From an uncultured Candidatus Woesearchaeota archaeon (lineage in GTDB: Archaea > Nanobdellota > Nanobdellia > Woesearchaeales > 21-14-0-10-32-9): a DNA stretch of 27,874 nucleotides. Shown in pieces: positions 13,559 through 21,851 of the stretch. The notes below the pieces were generated by a model. That model ran no database searches and was not told the origin of the DNA. It saw nothing but the letters and a program-made list of their open reading frames with translations. The DNA lies in assembly GCA_903891505.1 (NCBI GenBank), contig CAITEO010000083.1, positions 1 through 27,874 of the forward strand. Reading direction: 5' to 3'. Each line of letters opens with the position of its first letter. The stretch's first letter is position 1. The position numbers and the translations under genes are program-made.

Positions 13559-15973
13559 ATGGATGAATTACCTAAAAACTATGATGCAAACATATCTGAA
13601 CAGAAATGGGCAGATTATTGGAAAGAGAAAGGAACGTATAAGTTCGATGAGACGCGCAAAAAGAAAATATTCTCAATAGATACTCCTCCACCATATGCGA
13701 GCGCAGATCATCTTCACGTAGGACACGCCATGCATTATTCTCAGTTCGAATTCATCGCAAGATACAAGAAAATGAAAGGCTTTAATGTCTTTTTCCCTAT
13801 GGGCTATGACGATAATGGCCTTCCAACAGAGAGATTCGTCGAGAAAAAACACAACGTTAACAAAAATACAATCACAAGAGCGAATTTCATAAAACTCTGC
13901 CTTGAAGAAACCAAGAAATGCGGTGTTGTTTATTACAATCTATTCACACGCCTCGGGTTTTCAATCGACTGGGATTTGCTTTTCCAAACAATAGATGATA
14001 GAAGTAGACATGTTAGTCAAGCAAGCTTTATCGCGCTATACAAAAAGAAATTACTTGATCACACAGATCAGCCAACTACTTGGTGCATGACTTGTCAGAC
14101 AACAATCGCTCAGGCCGATTTTGAGAATGTTGATCTTCAAAGTACGTTCAACGACATAGTTTTCAAGTCAGAAAATCAAGACTTAATTATTTCAACTACA
14201 AGGCCTGAATTAATCCCTGCATGTGTTGCTCTGTTCACAAATCCTGATGATGAAAGATATCAAAAACTAAAAGGAAAATTTGCAGCGGTTCCGCTCTTCA
14301 ACTACAAAGTTCCAATACTCTTCGATGAAACAGTCGATAAAGAAAAAGGCACTGGCCTTATGATGTGTTGTACATTTGGAGACAAAGAGGATGTTGAGAA
14401 ATGGTACAAATACAAACTACCTCTAAAAATCGTCTTTACTGAAGATGGTAGATTAAATGATTCTGTTCCTGAATTCAAGGGGCTTAAGATAAAAGACGCT
14501 AGAGCAAAAATAATTGAAGCGCTAAAAAATTGTGGCGCGCTAATAAAACAGCAACCAATTACGCATGCAGTAAATGTTCATGAAAGATGCGGAACCGAAG
14601 TAGAATTCATGAAGAAAAAACAATGGAGCATAAGAGTTCTCGACAAAAAAGACGAGCTTATTGAAGCAGGCAATAAAGTAAATTGGTACCCTGAACATAT
14701 GAAAATACGATATGAACACTGGGTTAGAAATCTTCAATGGGATTGGGGAATTAGCAGACAACGTTACTACGGAGTTCCATTTCCACTATGGTACTGCGAC
14801 AAATGTGGAAGTGTTAAATTTCCAGAAATAAAGGACTTACCAATTGATCCTAGAGAACAAAATCCAAAAACTCCTTGCCCTTGTGGAAATAATACATTTA
14901 CTCCAGAAATGGATGTTATGGATACATGGATGACAAGTTCTATGACGCCTTATATCAATGCTCATTGGACAATGCAAGATGAGAAAAAAGATTTTGTTCC
15001 TATGAGCTTAAGACCTCAGGCACATGACATAATTAGAACATGGGCCTTTTACACAATCGTAAAAGCACATTTCCTCGAGAATAAATCTCCTTGGGAAAAT
15101 ATAATGATAAGCGGCCACGGACAGGATCCTCATGGCAAAAAAATGTCAAAGAGCAAAGGCAACTTCGTTGTTGCAGATGAAGTTATACAAAAATACAGCG
15201 CAGATGCACTTAGATATTGGGCGGCAGGTGCAAAACTCGGAGAAGATATGCCCTATCAAGAGAAAGATGTTCTTACAGGAAAGAAAACAATTACAAAAAT
15301 ATGGAACGCTTCAAAATTCACAATGATGAATTTGAAAGATTACAACGCCTCTGCGATAAACGAGCTCGATATGCATCAGCTTGAAACAATGGATAGATGG
15401 CTCATCTCAAAACTCATGCGACTTGTTAAATCATCGACTGATTCATTCGAGAAATACGAGTACTCAACAGCGAAAAGAGAAACTGATGTTTTCTTCTGGC
15501 AAAATTTCTGTGACAGCTACTTAGAATTCATCAAGCACAGAACATACAACTCGACAGATGAAGAGTCAAAACTTGCTGCACAAAAAACACTCTACTATGC
15601 ACTGCTCACTCAGCTAAAATTATTCGCACCAATAATGCCTTTCATCACTGAAGAAATATATCAAATGTACTTCAAAGAATTTGAAAGAGAAGATAGCATC
15701 CACACAACCACGTGGCCAGAGTTCACAAGTGAGCTCGTTGATGAGAAATCCGAAAGAACAGGAGATCTCGTTGTGCAAATAATATCTGAAGTTAGAAAAT
15801 ACAAATCAACAAAACAATTATCCCTCAAAGCAGAACTAAACTCTGTAACAATTGCGTGCAAAAAAGACGAACAAGAATTACTTGCAGGTGTTGCTCAAGA
15901 CATCAAAGCAATTGGTCTAATAAAAGATTTAAGTTTCGAAACTAGCGAAGAACTTTGCGTGGTGATAGAATAA
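13559..15973 (+). CDS. valS: Valyl-tRNA synthetase
   Basis: An 804-residue class I aminoacyl-tRNA synthetase that charges tRNA-Val. The HIGH-type motif is HVGH (53-56) in ADHLHVGHAMHY and the KMSKS motif is exact at 528-532. The start LPKNYDANISEQKWADYWKE and FPMGYDDNGLPTERFVEKKH fit ValRS rather than IleRS or LeuRS. The editing domain is marked by ISTTRPELIPACVALF and GTGLMMCCTFGDKEDVEKW. Four-cysteine zinc pairs appear as WCMTCQ and CDKCGS ... CPCGNN. The C-terminal anticodon domain is present, but the protein is short for the family (about 860-950), so the terminal arm is reduced. A TATA-like AAATTATTTAAATC lies about 40 nt upstream. Confidence 0.95.
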   Translation: MDELPKNYDANISEQKWADYWKEKGTYKFDETRKKKIFSIDTPPPYASADHLHVGHAMHYSQFEFIARYKKMKGFNVFFPMGYDDNGLPTERFVEKKHNVNKNTITRANFIKLCLEETKKCGVVYYNLFTRLGFSIDWDLLFQTIDDRSRHVSQASFIALYKKKLLDHTDQPTTWCMTCQTTIAQADFENVDLQSTFNDIVFKSENQDLIISTTRPELIPACVALFTNPDDERYQKLKGKFAAVPLFNYKVPILFDETVDKEKGTGLMMCCTFGDKEDVEKWYKYKLPLKIVFTEDGRLNDSVPEFKGLKIKDARAKIIEALKNCGALIKQQPITHAVNVHERCGTEVEFMKKKQWSIRVLDKKDELIEAGNKVNWYPEHMKIRYEHWVRNLQWDWGISRQRYYGVPFPLWYCDKCGSVKFPEIKDLPIDPREQNPKTPCPCGNNTFTPEMDVMDTWMTSSMTPYINAHWTMQDEKKDFVPMSLRPQAHDIIRTWAFYTIVKAHFLENKSPWENIMISGHGQDPHGKKMSKSKGNFVVADEVIQKYSADALRYWAAGAKLGEDMPYQEKDVLTGKKTITKIWNASKFTMMNLKDYNASAINELDMHQLETMDRWLISKLMRLVKSSTDSFEKYEYSTAKRETDVFFWQNFCDSYLEFIKHRTYNSTDEESKLAAQKTLYYALLTQLKLFAPIMPFITEEIYQMYFKEFEREDSIHTTTWPEFTSELVDEKSERTGDLVVQIISEVRKYKSTKQLSLKAELNSVTIACKKDEQELLAGVAQDIKAIGLIKDLSFETSEELCVVIE

Positions 15974-16028
15974 GAATAATTTCTATTTTATTTCTTGGTT
16001 ATTTTTAGTTTATGAAGAAATAAATATC

Positions 16029-17060
16029 TCAAATTTCTTCTAATTCGTATTCTTTACTTCCAAGACCAATAGATGCACCATATTCAATGCAACTTCGTCC
16101 ACCAAAAACTTTTTTGTTCTCTGATTTATCGACAGCATCCATGCACGCAGCATCAATCGCAACAGGATCTTTTGATATGAAAACACCTATATCCTTTGCA
16201 ACCGTTTTCATTTTTGTGCCCATGCAATCACATTCATGAGTAATATTGAGCGCGAACGTTAAGTAAATATTATTTTTTCCCTTCTGCGCAGCAAGTGCAT
16301 ACTCAACTAATTTCTCTTTGAATGTCCCAGGCATAGTGCTCATCCAATTTATACCAATCGCACCATACGAACAAACTGCAATACACGTCGCACAGCCAAT
16401 GCATTTGTCTTTCTTTATATGCGACACCAATCCAATCGCGAGTGCATCAGTAGGACATTGCTTTGTGCAAGCCATACACTTCTTGCATTTCAGCGGATTT
16501 AGAAGAGGAAATGAATTTGCATGCATGGCAAGTTTTCCTCCACGGGCAGCACAACCCATAGAGAGTTGCTTTAACGCAGCACCATACCCTGCAAGCATAT
16601 GTCCTTTGAAATGACTTATAACAATTACTTGATTAAACTCAGAAAATCTTTTTCCTATTTTGCATTTCTTGAAATGTTTTCCGTCAATTTCTACTTCATC
16701 ATAATCTTCTCCCTTCTCACCGTCAGCGATTATGATCGGTAACTGAGTAAATCCATGCTCTTTTGCAAGAGCAATATGATAATCCTTAGTCATTCTCTCC
16801 CCACTATAAAGCGCGTTAGTCTCAATGTATGATGCATCAATATTTTTTGATTTTAGAAATTCTATTAGTGACTCAAAATTCTTCGGTTCAATAAAAGTGG
16901 AGTTTCCTTTTTCTCCAAAATGAACCTTGAGTGCTGTTTTCTTTTCGAGAACTATTTTCTCATCATCAATAAACTTTTTTAAAAGCTCTAAAACTGCTTT
17001 ATTTATTTCGTCCGTTTTCTCGTATGAATCTACTCTCTTGAAATAAACTTTACTCGTCAA
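16029..17060 (-). CDS. DUF362 protein with two [4Fe-4S] ferredoxin motifs
   Basis: A 343-residue redox protein of the DUF362 family. The N-terminal domain has ALKVHFGEKGNSTFIEP and ETNALYSGERMT. The central HFKGHMLAGYGAALKQLSMG, then GCAARGGKLAMH, is the family hallmark. Two complete ferredoxin motifs are inserted after it, CKKCMACTKQCP and CIGCATCIAVC. A further HECDCMG lies downstream. The cluster cysteines are intact here, unlike in the ABCE1 and glycosylase genes of this window. The best start is a TTG at 17060, with AAGGTG about 7 nt upstream; no ATG is near. The electron partner and reaction are unknown for the family. Confidence 0.88.
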   Translation of the reverse strand: MTSKVYFKRVDSYEKTDEINKAVLELLKKFIDDEKIVLEKKTALKVHFGEKGNSTFIEPKNFESLIEFLKSKNIDASYIETNALYSGERMTKDYHIALAKEHGFTQLPIIIADGEKGEDYDEVEIDGKHFKKCKIGKRFSEFNQVIVISHFKGHMLAGYGAALKQLSMGCAARGGKLAMHANSFPLLNPLKCKKCMACTKQCPTDALAIGLVSHIKKDKCIGCATCIAVCSYGAIGINWMSTMPGTFKEKLVEYALAAQKGKNNIYLTFALNITHECDCMGTKMKTVAKDIGVFISKDPVAIDAACMDAVDKSENKKVFGGRSCIEYGASIGLGSKEYELEEI

Positions 17061-17118
17061 AAATACACCTTGATATCTCTTTTGTTTTATTCCGCATTAT
17101 TTTATTTATCACACTTAT

Positions 17119-17811
17119 TTATTTTAATTTATTACTCTTATTAATTTTTATAATCTCATAATCATTATTCCACAAATCAAATCTCTGAAGTTCTTTCGAG
17201 TAATTTGCACCGACAATAATTTTTATTGCTTCTGTTGCTTGAATGCACGCAGCAACTCCTGCTGCAGGACCGAGTATTGCATTCTCGGAACAATCACCGA
17301 ATGTTCCTGTGCCAAAATATCTTTCATACTCTGATGGTTCATCAATAACAAGAACATTGCATTTCGTACCTGATGCTGCAGCATGTATCCATGTTCTTTT
17401 TTGTTTCACACAAAAATTCGCAATTAATTTTCTTGCAAGCATATTATCTGCGCAATCCAAAATCACGTTTGCCCCATAAAGAAGCACATCTGCATTTTTA
17501 TCTGATAAAAATTCATTATGAACAACGACGTCAACATCAGTGTTTGCTCCCTCAAGCTCTCTTTTTGCAACTTCTACTTTACTTTTTCCTAAATCTTTTT
17601 GCGAGTAAAGCAACTGACGATGAATATTCATCTCTTCAACTTTATCCTTATCTATTAGAATGATTTTACCAATACCTGCCCTGGCTAAATAATCCGCTGC
17701 AAGTGAACCTATCGCACCGACACCGACGATTGCTATGCACGATGATTTAAGTTTCTTCTGACCTTCTTCGCCAATTCCTGGAAGAAGCATTTGACGAGCG
17801 TACTTTTTCAT
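17119..17811 (-). CDS. E1-like (ThiF/MoeB/HesA) adenylyltransferase
   Basis: A 230-residue ubiquitin-activating-enzyme-like protein that would adenylate the C-terminus of a sulfur-carrier or SAMP-type protein. The nucleotide-binding GVGAIGS is at 30-36, with D54 (ILIDKDKVE), R65 (NIHRQLLYS), K79 and the DCADN loop (119-123). The crossover-loop region carries C174 in GDCSENAILGPAAG, followed by ACIQATEAIKIIVG. The paired CxxC zinc motifs usual in MoeB/ThiF are absent and it has no rhodanese domain, so it is a minimal form. It is divergent from the small gene at 17927. No ubiquitin-like partner is seen in the window. Confidence 0.9.
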   Translation of the reverse strand: MKKYARQMLLPGIGEEGQKKLKSSCIAIVGVGAIGSLAADYLARAGIGKIILIDKDKVEEMNIHRQLLYSQKDLGKSKVEVAKRELEGANTDVDVVVHNEFLSDKNADVLLYGANVILDCADNMLARKLIANFCVKQKRTWIHAAASGTKCNVLVIDEPSEYERYFGTGTFGDCSENAILGPAAGVAACIQATEAIKIIVGANYSKELQRFDLWNNDYEIIKINKSNKLK

Positions 17812-17893
17812 AATACTTGCGAAATACGTGCTTTGTTTTTATGTTTTTCTAATAAACGAGATAACCACACGCGCACCTCTGCAGAAAAAACAA

Positions 17894-17903
17894 CATTTAT
17901 TAA
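17894..17903 (+). promoter_or_regulatory. TATA box, leaderless-type promoter
   Basis: CATTTATTAA is centred about 28 nt before the ATG at 17927, with no ribosome-binding site between. It supports that ATG over the longer upstream reading. Confidence 0.5.
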
Positions 17904-17926
17904 TTTCTAGCGACTTCTATCAAATT

Positions 17927-18226
17927 ATGAACTCTGATTTTTATGAACGCATAGCAAAATTTTCTCAAGTCCTCTATGATCGCGAACGAGGAACAAAAAA
18001 AGCAGTTGATCAAGGGATTATAACAATGCAGGAATTAACAACATACCATTATATTAACACGTTAACAAATCATTTTGTTGCTGCAGAAATGGGAGATTCT
18101 ACGAATTTTAAAGAATTATGGACTGAAAAATTTCCAAAATCAATTGAAGATGCGACAAAAACGTTTAAAATCAGCGAACTTGAAGCCAAAGCAATCTTTG
18201 AGAAAGTAAAAGATGCAACACATTAA
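17927..18226 (+). CDS. Small helical hypothetical protein
   Basis: A 99-residue soluble, probably all-helical protein with no recognised family (NSDFYERIAKFSQVLYDRER at the start, DATKTFKISELEAKAIFEKV near the end). An upstream start at 17828 would add 33 residues of poor quality. The ATG at 17927 is preferred because a TATA box lies about 28 nt before it and the protein character starts there. It is divergent from the E1-like gene and convergent with fibrillarin. Confidence 0.68.
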   Translation: MNSDFYERIAKFSQVLYDRERGTKKAVDQGIITMQELTTYHYINTLTNHFVAAEMGDSTNFKELWTEKFPKSIEDATKTFKISELEAKAIFEKVKDATH

Positions 18227-18267
18227 AATAGAATAACGCAATAAAAAAATAATGAGGCTCTGAAAAC

Positions 18268-18939
18268 TTACTTCTTTTTCACGACGAAGAATGCATGATC
18301 TTTCTCAAATGGATCAAGTTCTCTGTAATCAACAACTGGAATTCTCTTCTCGAGCTGAAATCTTACATCACGGAAGACATCTTTTGGTTTTTTTGAAACA
18401 TCCACGCTTCTCGCTTTTAATGCAAGCATTCCAAATCCTCCTGGCTTCAAATACATATCGCAGTTATCTAGAAATATCTTGAGTTGATCACGCTGAGCAA
18501 TGTCTTGAAATATCACGTCTACTTTTGGAACTATTTTTTGATAATCTTCCGGATGAGATGCATTTTCAAGCATTGGTGCCATGTTATCTCTGCGCTCGCA
18601 AACAAAAACAAGATCTTTAACAACTCTTGGCGCGAAGTCGAGCGCGAACATGAATCCTTCTTTTCCTATAATATCAGACATAAATGACGGAGTGTATCCG
18701 TGGCTTGCACCAAGATAGAGCACAGTCGATCCTCTCTTTACCCCTGATTGAGAAAGTCCTTTTGCGATTGCTGCAACGAATTTGCTGCGTTCAGGCCTAA
18801 CTTCTCTATACTCCTCTCCTCCTTCTCGCTCGATTCGCTCATCGAATCCTCGAAAACCAGGGTAAGCACTTTTAGTAAAGTAGAAAATCTTTCTTCCAAC
18901 TCTTTTCTGATAAACTCCGAACTTGTTTATTTCTTCCAT
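18268..18939 (-). CDS. flpA: Fibrillarin-like rRNA/tRNA 2'-O-methyltransferase
   Basis: A 223-residue SAM-dependent methyltransferase, the catalytic subunit of box C/D sRNPs. After a short N-terminal sheet (KFGVYQKRVGRKIFYFTKSA), the conserved EYREVRPERSKFVAAIAKGL leads to the SAM site VLYLGASHGYTPSFMSDIIG. ALDFAPRVVKDL and VDVIFQDIAQRDQ follow, then LALKARSVDV with the catalytic Lys, and LDPFEKDHAFFVV. The ATG at 18939, with AGGTT about 8 nt upstream, is preferred over a GTG at 18972. The nop5 gene lies just upstream on the same strand; repeat element B sits between them. Confidence 0.95.
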   Translation of the reverse strand: MEEINKFGVYQKRVGRKIFYFTKSAYPGFRGFDERIEREGGEEYREVRPERSKFVAAIAKGLSQSGVKRGSTVLYLGASHGYTPSFMSDIIGKEGFMFALDFAPRVVKDLVFVCERRDNMAPMLENASHPEDYQKIVPKVDVIFQDIAQRDQLKIFLDNCDMYLKPGGFGMLALKARSVDVSKKPKDVFRDVRFQLEKRIPVVDYRELDPFEKDHAFFVVKKK

Positions 18940-18985
18940 GATTTTAACCTGTGAACATTCTTTGTTTTGCACATTCGCCGTGCAC

Positions 18986-19066
18986 TAAATTTACTTACTT
19001 GCCACCCCGAAGGGGCCGACCCCCGTCAAGACGCGTCGTCAATGCCGACGGCGTGCAGTAAATTTA
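18986..19066 (+). repeat. Dispersed stem-loop element, copy B
   Basis: The terminal arms TAAATTTACT (18986-18995) and AGTAAATTTA (19057-19066) are perfectly complementary. Inside, a C-rich/G-rich hairpin block (CACCCCGAAGGGGCCGACC, 19003-19021) precedes the conserved tail: GACGCGTC (19030-19037), 11 nt, CGGCGTGC (19049-19056). The tail with its arm (19050-19067) also recurs as an imperfect 18-nt direct copy at 18977-18994 (16 of 18 identical). It lies between nop5 and flpA, in antisense orientation to both when compared with copies A and C. Confidence 0.72.
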
Positions 19067-19077
19067 CATTCTGACCT

Positions 19078-19842
19078 TTAACTATTGAACCTCTTCTGCA
19101 AATCTTCAAGGAATTGCTTGCCTAGGAATTCTCCTTTGAAGTAATCGAGCCTTGCAGCAATGCTAAGCTTGTCCGCAAGTGCTCTTGCTGCTTTTCCTTT
19201 ATCCTCTTTTCTTGCATTAATAACAACTGGATGATTTACAATATGACCATACTTTGGAGATTTCGCTCCTGTTTTTATGTGTCTAAACAATGCTTTTTCT
19301 GCGCCAAGAAGCTGCATTGTGCTGCTCTGAAGCGACGCAAGCCTCTTCAAGCTCTTCGCTTCCCTAAGTAGCTTCGCACCAATAGTTGGACCTGCAAGCA
19401 CATAAACATTCTTACAGTATTCTTTCATCGTTTTCTCAAGATATAATAAAAGGAAAACTTTTGTCTCAATAAGCCCTTGAGTTATTAACGCAAGCGATTG
19501 AATCGCGGCTTCATCATCAGTCGTAATTTCCGCACCCATTTCTGTAGGAGTATCTTCCTGCGTTAAAACAACTTTAACAAACACTTCGTTGTCAGCAAGT
19601 GTTCTTTCAAGCTCGGGATTCTTTACCATGTACCATTCACGAAGACGACTTGCAAGAGAATTAATTGATTTTTCAATCTCCTCTATGTTATTAATCGCAT
19701 TAATTATCATTAAATCCTTAGAAAATGATTCTTTAACCTGCTCTTTAGTATGAGCAAGTGCATTCTTTCTCATCTCACTGAAATTACTTGCAGCACTACT
19801 TGTTGTATTTTCAATTGTATTTCCAGCCATATTATCAGCCAT
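19078..19842 (-). CDS. nop5: Nop5 (Nop56/58) sRNP scaffold, N-terminally short
   Basis: A 254-residue core protein of box C/D sRNPs. A coiled-coil region covers about 25-140 (EEIEKSINSLASRLREWYMV). The NOP domain follows: GPTIGAKLLREAKSLKRLAS from 151, then LQSSTMQLLGAEKALFRHIK and GAKSPKYGHIVNHP. This binds L7Ae and the guide RNA. Archaeal Nop5 is usually about 370-420 residues, with an N-terminal domain of about 115 residues that binds fibrillarin. Here only about 25 low-complexity residues precede the coiled coil. The space to the next gene upstream is 67 nt, so the missing domain is not encoded nearby. The TATA-like TTTAAAAA (complement of about 19864-19871) lies about 26 nt before the ATG, supporting this start. 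The usual basic C-terminal tail is also short. Confidence 0.93.
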   Translation of the reverse strand: MADNMAGNTIENTTSSAASNFSEMRKNALAHTKEQVKESFSKDLMIINAINNIEEIEKSINSLASRLREWYMVKNPELERTLADNEVFVKVVLTQEDTPTEMGAEITTDDEAAIQSLALITQGLIETKVFLLLYLEKTMKEYCKNVYVLAGPTIGAKLLREAKSLKRLASLQSSTMQLLGAEKALFRHIKTGAKSPKYGHIVNHPVVINARKEDKGKAARALADKLSIAARLDYFKGEFLGKQFLEDLQKRFNS

Positions 19843-19909
19843 AGCATAAGAATACTCTTCTTGTTTTTAAAGGTTTTGAGACTAATAGCTAATATTAAAT
19901 TATTACTAA

Positions 19910-21283
19910 TTAAAATATCGCCCGAACTATTGGAACAATAATTAAAATTGCAAGCAAGAACACAAGTATTGCGAATGTAAACTTCCAAATTCTATGCGCT
20001 GCATCTTTCGAGAAGAACTTCTCAAGTGCAACAAGGTACATTCTTCCTCCATCCATAGGCCCTATTGGTAGCAAATTAACTATGCCGACACCAAGACTTA
20101 TCAAGAATACCCACATAAGTAAACCAAGCTGATCAAATCCTGGCGCGTATGGATTACCAAACAACCAGAAATATACATCCATGAAAACAACATTATTAGC
20201 AACTTCATTATTGCCCTTTACATGATTGTTCAAATATATTCCGAGATAAGGCTGGCTCAAATTTTCAGGTCTTGCATCAAGAGTTATATTTTTTGAACCT
20301 TTATCTGTATTCATAACAACAACATCCCCTGGGCTTTTGTTTTGAAGAGAATAAGATAAATTAGCAAGAGTCTTTATCGAAACGTTATTTACAGATAAAA
20401 TAATTTCTCCCTCAGATAAACTAGCAAGTCTTCCACCAGCAGCATTCTCGCTTTGGTTCGTAAAACCATTCACTTGTATTCCATCTGCAGAATACAATGA
20501 TGCTGAAAGTGGAGCTATAAGAAAAATCAAGGCGATAATAACTAATGACAATAGGACGTTTGCGAAAGGACCTCCTGCAAATATAGCTAATTGAGCTTTA
20601 GGCTTTGCTTTCTGAAGCTTTTTCTCATCAGGCTCAACAAATGCGCCAGGAATTGGACCCATCATTACAAGTCCTGAACTTTTGACCTTAATACCATATG
20701 CCCTTGCCAAAATACCATGAGTAAATTCATGCACAACCACAACCAAGAATAACGCAATTATTCCCTCAATGAGCGGCAGAGTTACTGGACTGCCAGGAAT
20801 GCTTATACCTGGAAGTATAGGCGAAAATAAAGGAAGCGCAGTAGGTTGGAAGAACAATTGATATGTTCCAAGACCAATGAAATATACCATTAACAACATA
20901 CCTGCAAAACCTATTCCTATAATTGCAGAAGGAGCATGTTTTGGTTTTATTACAACTAATAACTCTCCTGCTAATATTAATGCAAGTATTATTATCTTAA
21001 TTATGCTCCCTACTTTCCAAACTTGTCCTCCTGATTTAAAAATTGTATCAGACATCATCAATATGCATATAATAGTCATCAAGAGCATAATGGAAAAAAT
21101 TACTCTGATAAATGAATCAAACTTTTTTCCAAACTTATCCATCAGTTTAAGACCGACCTTAGTCTTGTATAGCGCAACAATTTTTCCTTCAAACTGAAAT
21201 CTCTTTCTATAGATATATATTAGAAGAATTATGACAAAATAAAATAATATTACGAACCAATATCTCTCAAACCAAGTCTGCAT
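19910..21283 (-). CDS. Site-2 protease family (M50) intramembrane metalloprotease
   Basis: A 457-residue polytopic zinc protease that cleaves substrates within the membrane. The zinc motif HEFTH (185-189) sits in a hydrophobic segment (ALFLVVVVHEFTHGILARAY). The third ligand is the Asp in GPMDGGR (408-414) of LLPIGPMDGGRMYL. A GGPFANVLLS segment (237-246) follows the first catalytic helix. Residues about 265-345 form a PDZ-like domain (GGRLASLSEGEIILSVNNVS). Several extra helices precede the catalytic core. The TATA-like TTTATATAATAA (complement of 21301-21312) is about 25 nt before the ATG, a leaderless arrangement. The substrate is unknown; membrane-anchored regulators are usual for the family. 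Confidence 0.93.
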   Translation of the reverse strand: MQTWFERYWFVILFYFVIILLIYIYRKRFQFEGKIVALYKTKVGLKLMDKFGKKFDSFIRVIFSIMLLMTIICILMMSDTIFKSGGQVWKVGSIIKIIILALILAGELLVVIKPKHAPSAIIGIGFAGMLLMVYFIGLGTYQLFFQPTALPLFSPILPGISIPGSPVTLPLIEGIIALFLVVVVHEFTHGILARAYGIKVKSSGLVMMGPIPGAFVEPDEKKLQKAKPKAQLAIFAGGPFANVLLSLVIIALIFLIAPLSASLYSADGIQVNGFTNQSENAAGGRLASLSEGEIILSVNNVSIKTLANLSYSLQNKSPGDVVVMNTDKGSKNITLDARPENLSQPYLGIYLNNHVKGNNEVANNVVFMDVYFWLFGNPYAPGFDQLGLLMWVFLISLGVGIVNLLPIGPMDGGRMYLVALEKFFSKDAAHRIWKFTFAILVFLLAILIIVPIVRAIF

Positions 21284-21429
21284 GATTAAACAGATGCCAG
21301 TTATTATATAAATCTTTCTAGGAACGGTTGCATTAACTATACTCTTAATTCTTGAACTATTAACTCTCGAAACTTTACTCTCGAAACTTTTTTATATCAA
21401 AGGCGACTGCGAACTCCAGGGGGATGAAA

Positions 21430-21738
21430 ATGGAAAGTTTAACAGAGAATAATTACCAACATAAAATAGCCAAAGGAAAAGTAGCAGTGAAATTCTGGGC
21501 GAGCTGGTGCGGTCCATGCAAAATGCTTGCACCAATATATGAAGATTTAAGCAAAGATATGAAAGATATTCATTTCACAGAAGCTAACATTGATGAAACG
21601 GGCGATGTTCCATCAGATGCTGCTGTTCGAGGAGTACCAACCATTGTCTTGTTCAACAACGGCGAAGAAGTCGCAAGAGTTGTTGGCTTTGTAACAAAAG
21701 ATGCACTCAAACGAAAAATAGAAGACGCGTATGAGTAA
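21430..21738 (+). CDS. trx: Thioredoxin
   Basis: A 102-residue thioredoxin with the classic WCGPC active site (C27 and C30) in KFWASWCGPCKMLAPIYEDL. The cis-Pro is in VRGVPTIVLFNNGEEVARVV. It is a cytoplasmic dithiol reductant that could serve the peroxiredoxin at 2846. Of two nearby ATGs (21424 and 21430), the second is preferred because the AGGGGG motif abuts the first and lies about 6 nt before the second. A TATA-like TTTTTATAT is at about 21388-21396. Confidence 0.95.
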   Translation: MESLTENNYQHKIAKGKVAVKFWASWCGPCKMLAPIYEDLSKDMKDIHFTEANIDETGDVPSDAAVRGVPTIVLFNNGEEVARVVGFVTKDALKRKIEDAYE

Positions 21739-21851
21739 ATCGCCTTCTTGTTCAATTCACTTTTTTAATTTTTCAATTTTTTTAAGTTAAATCAATCAAG
21801 AAACCAAAAAAAAATTAATCATTCAAATTAACTAATCAATACATAATCAAA

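Noticed and set aside
17828..17926. Longer N-terminus for the small gene at 17927
   Set aside because: The extra residues would be encoded over the TATA box and divergent promoter region and lack protein-like character beyond openness.
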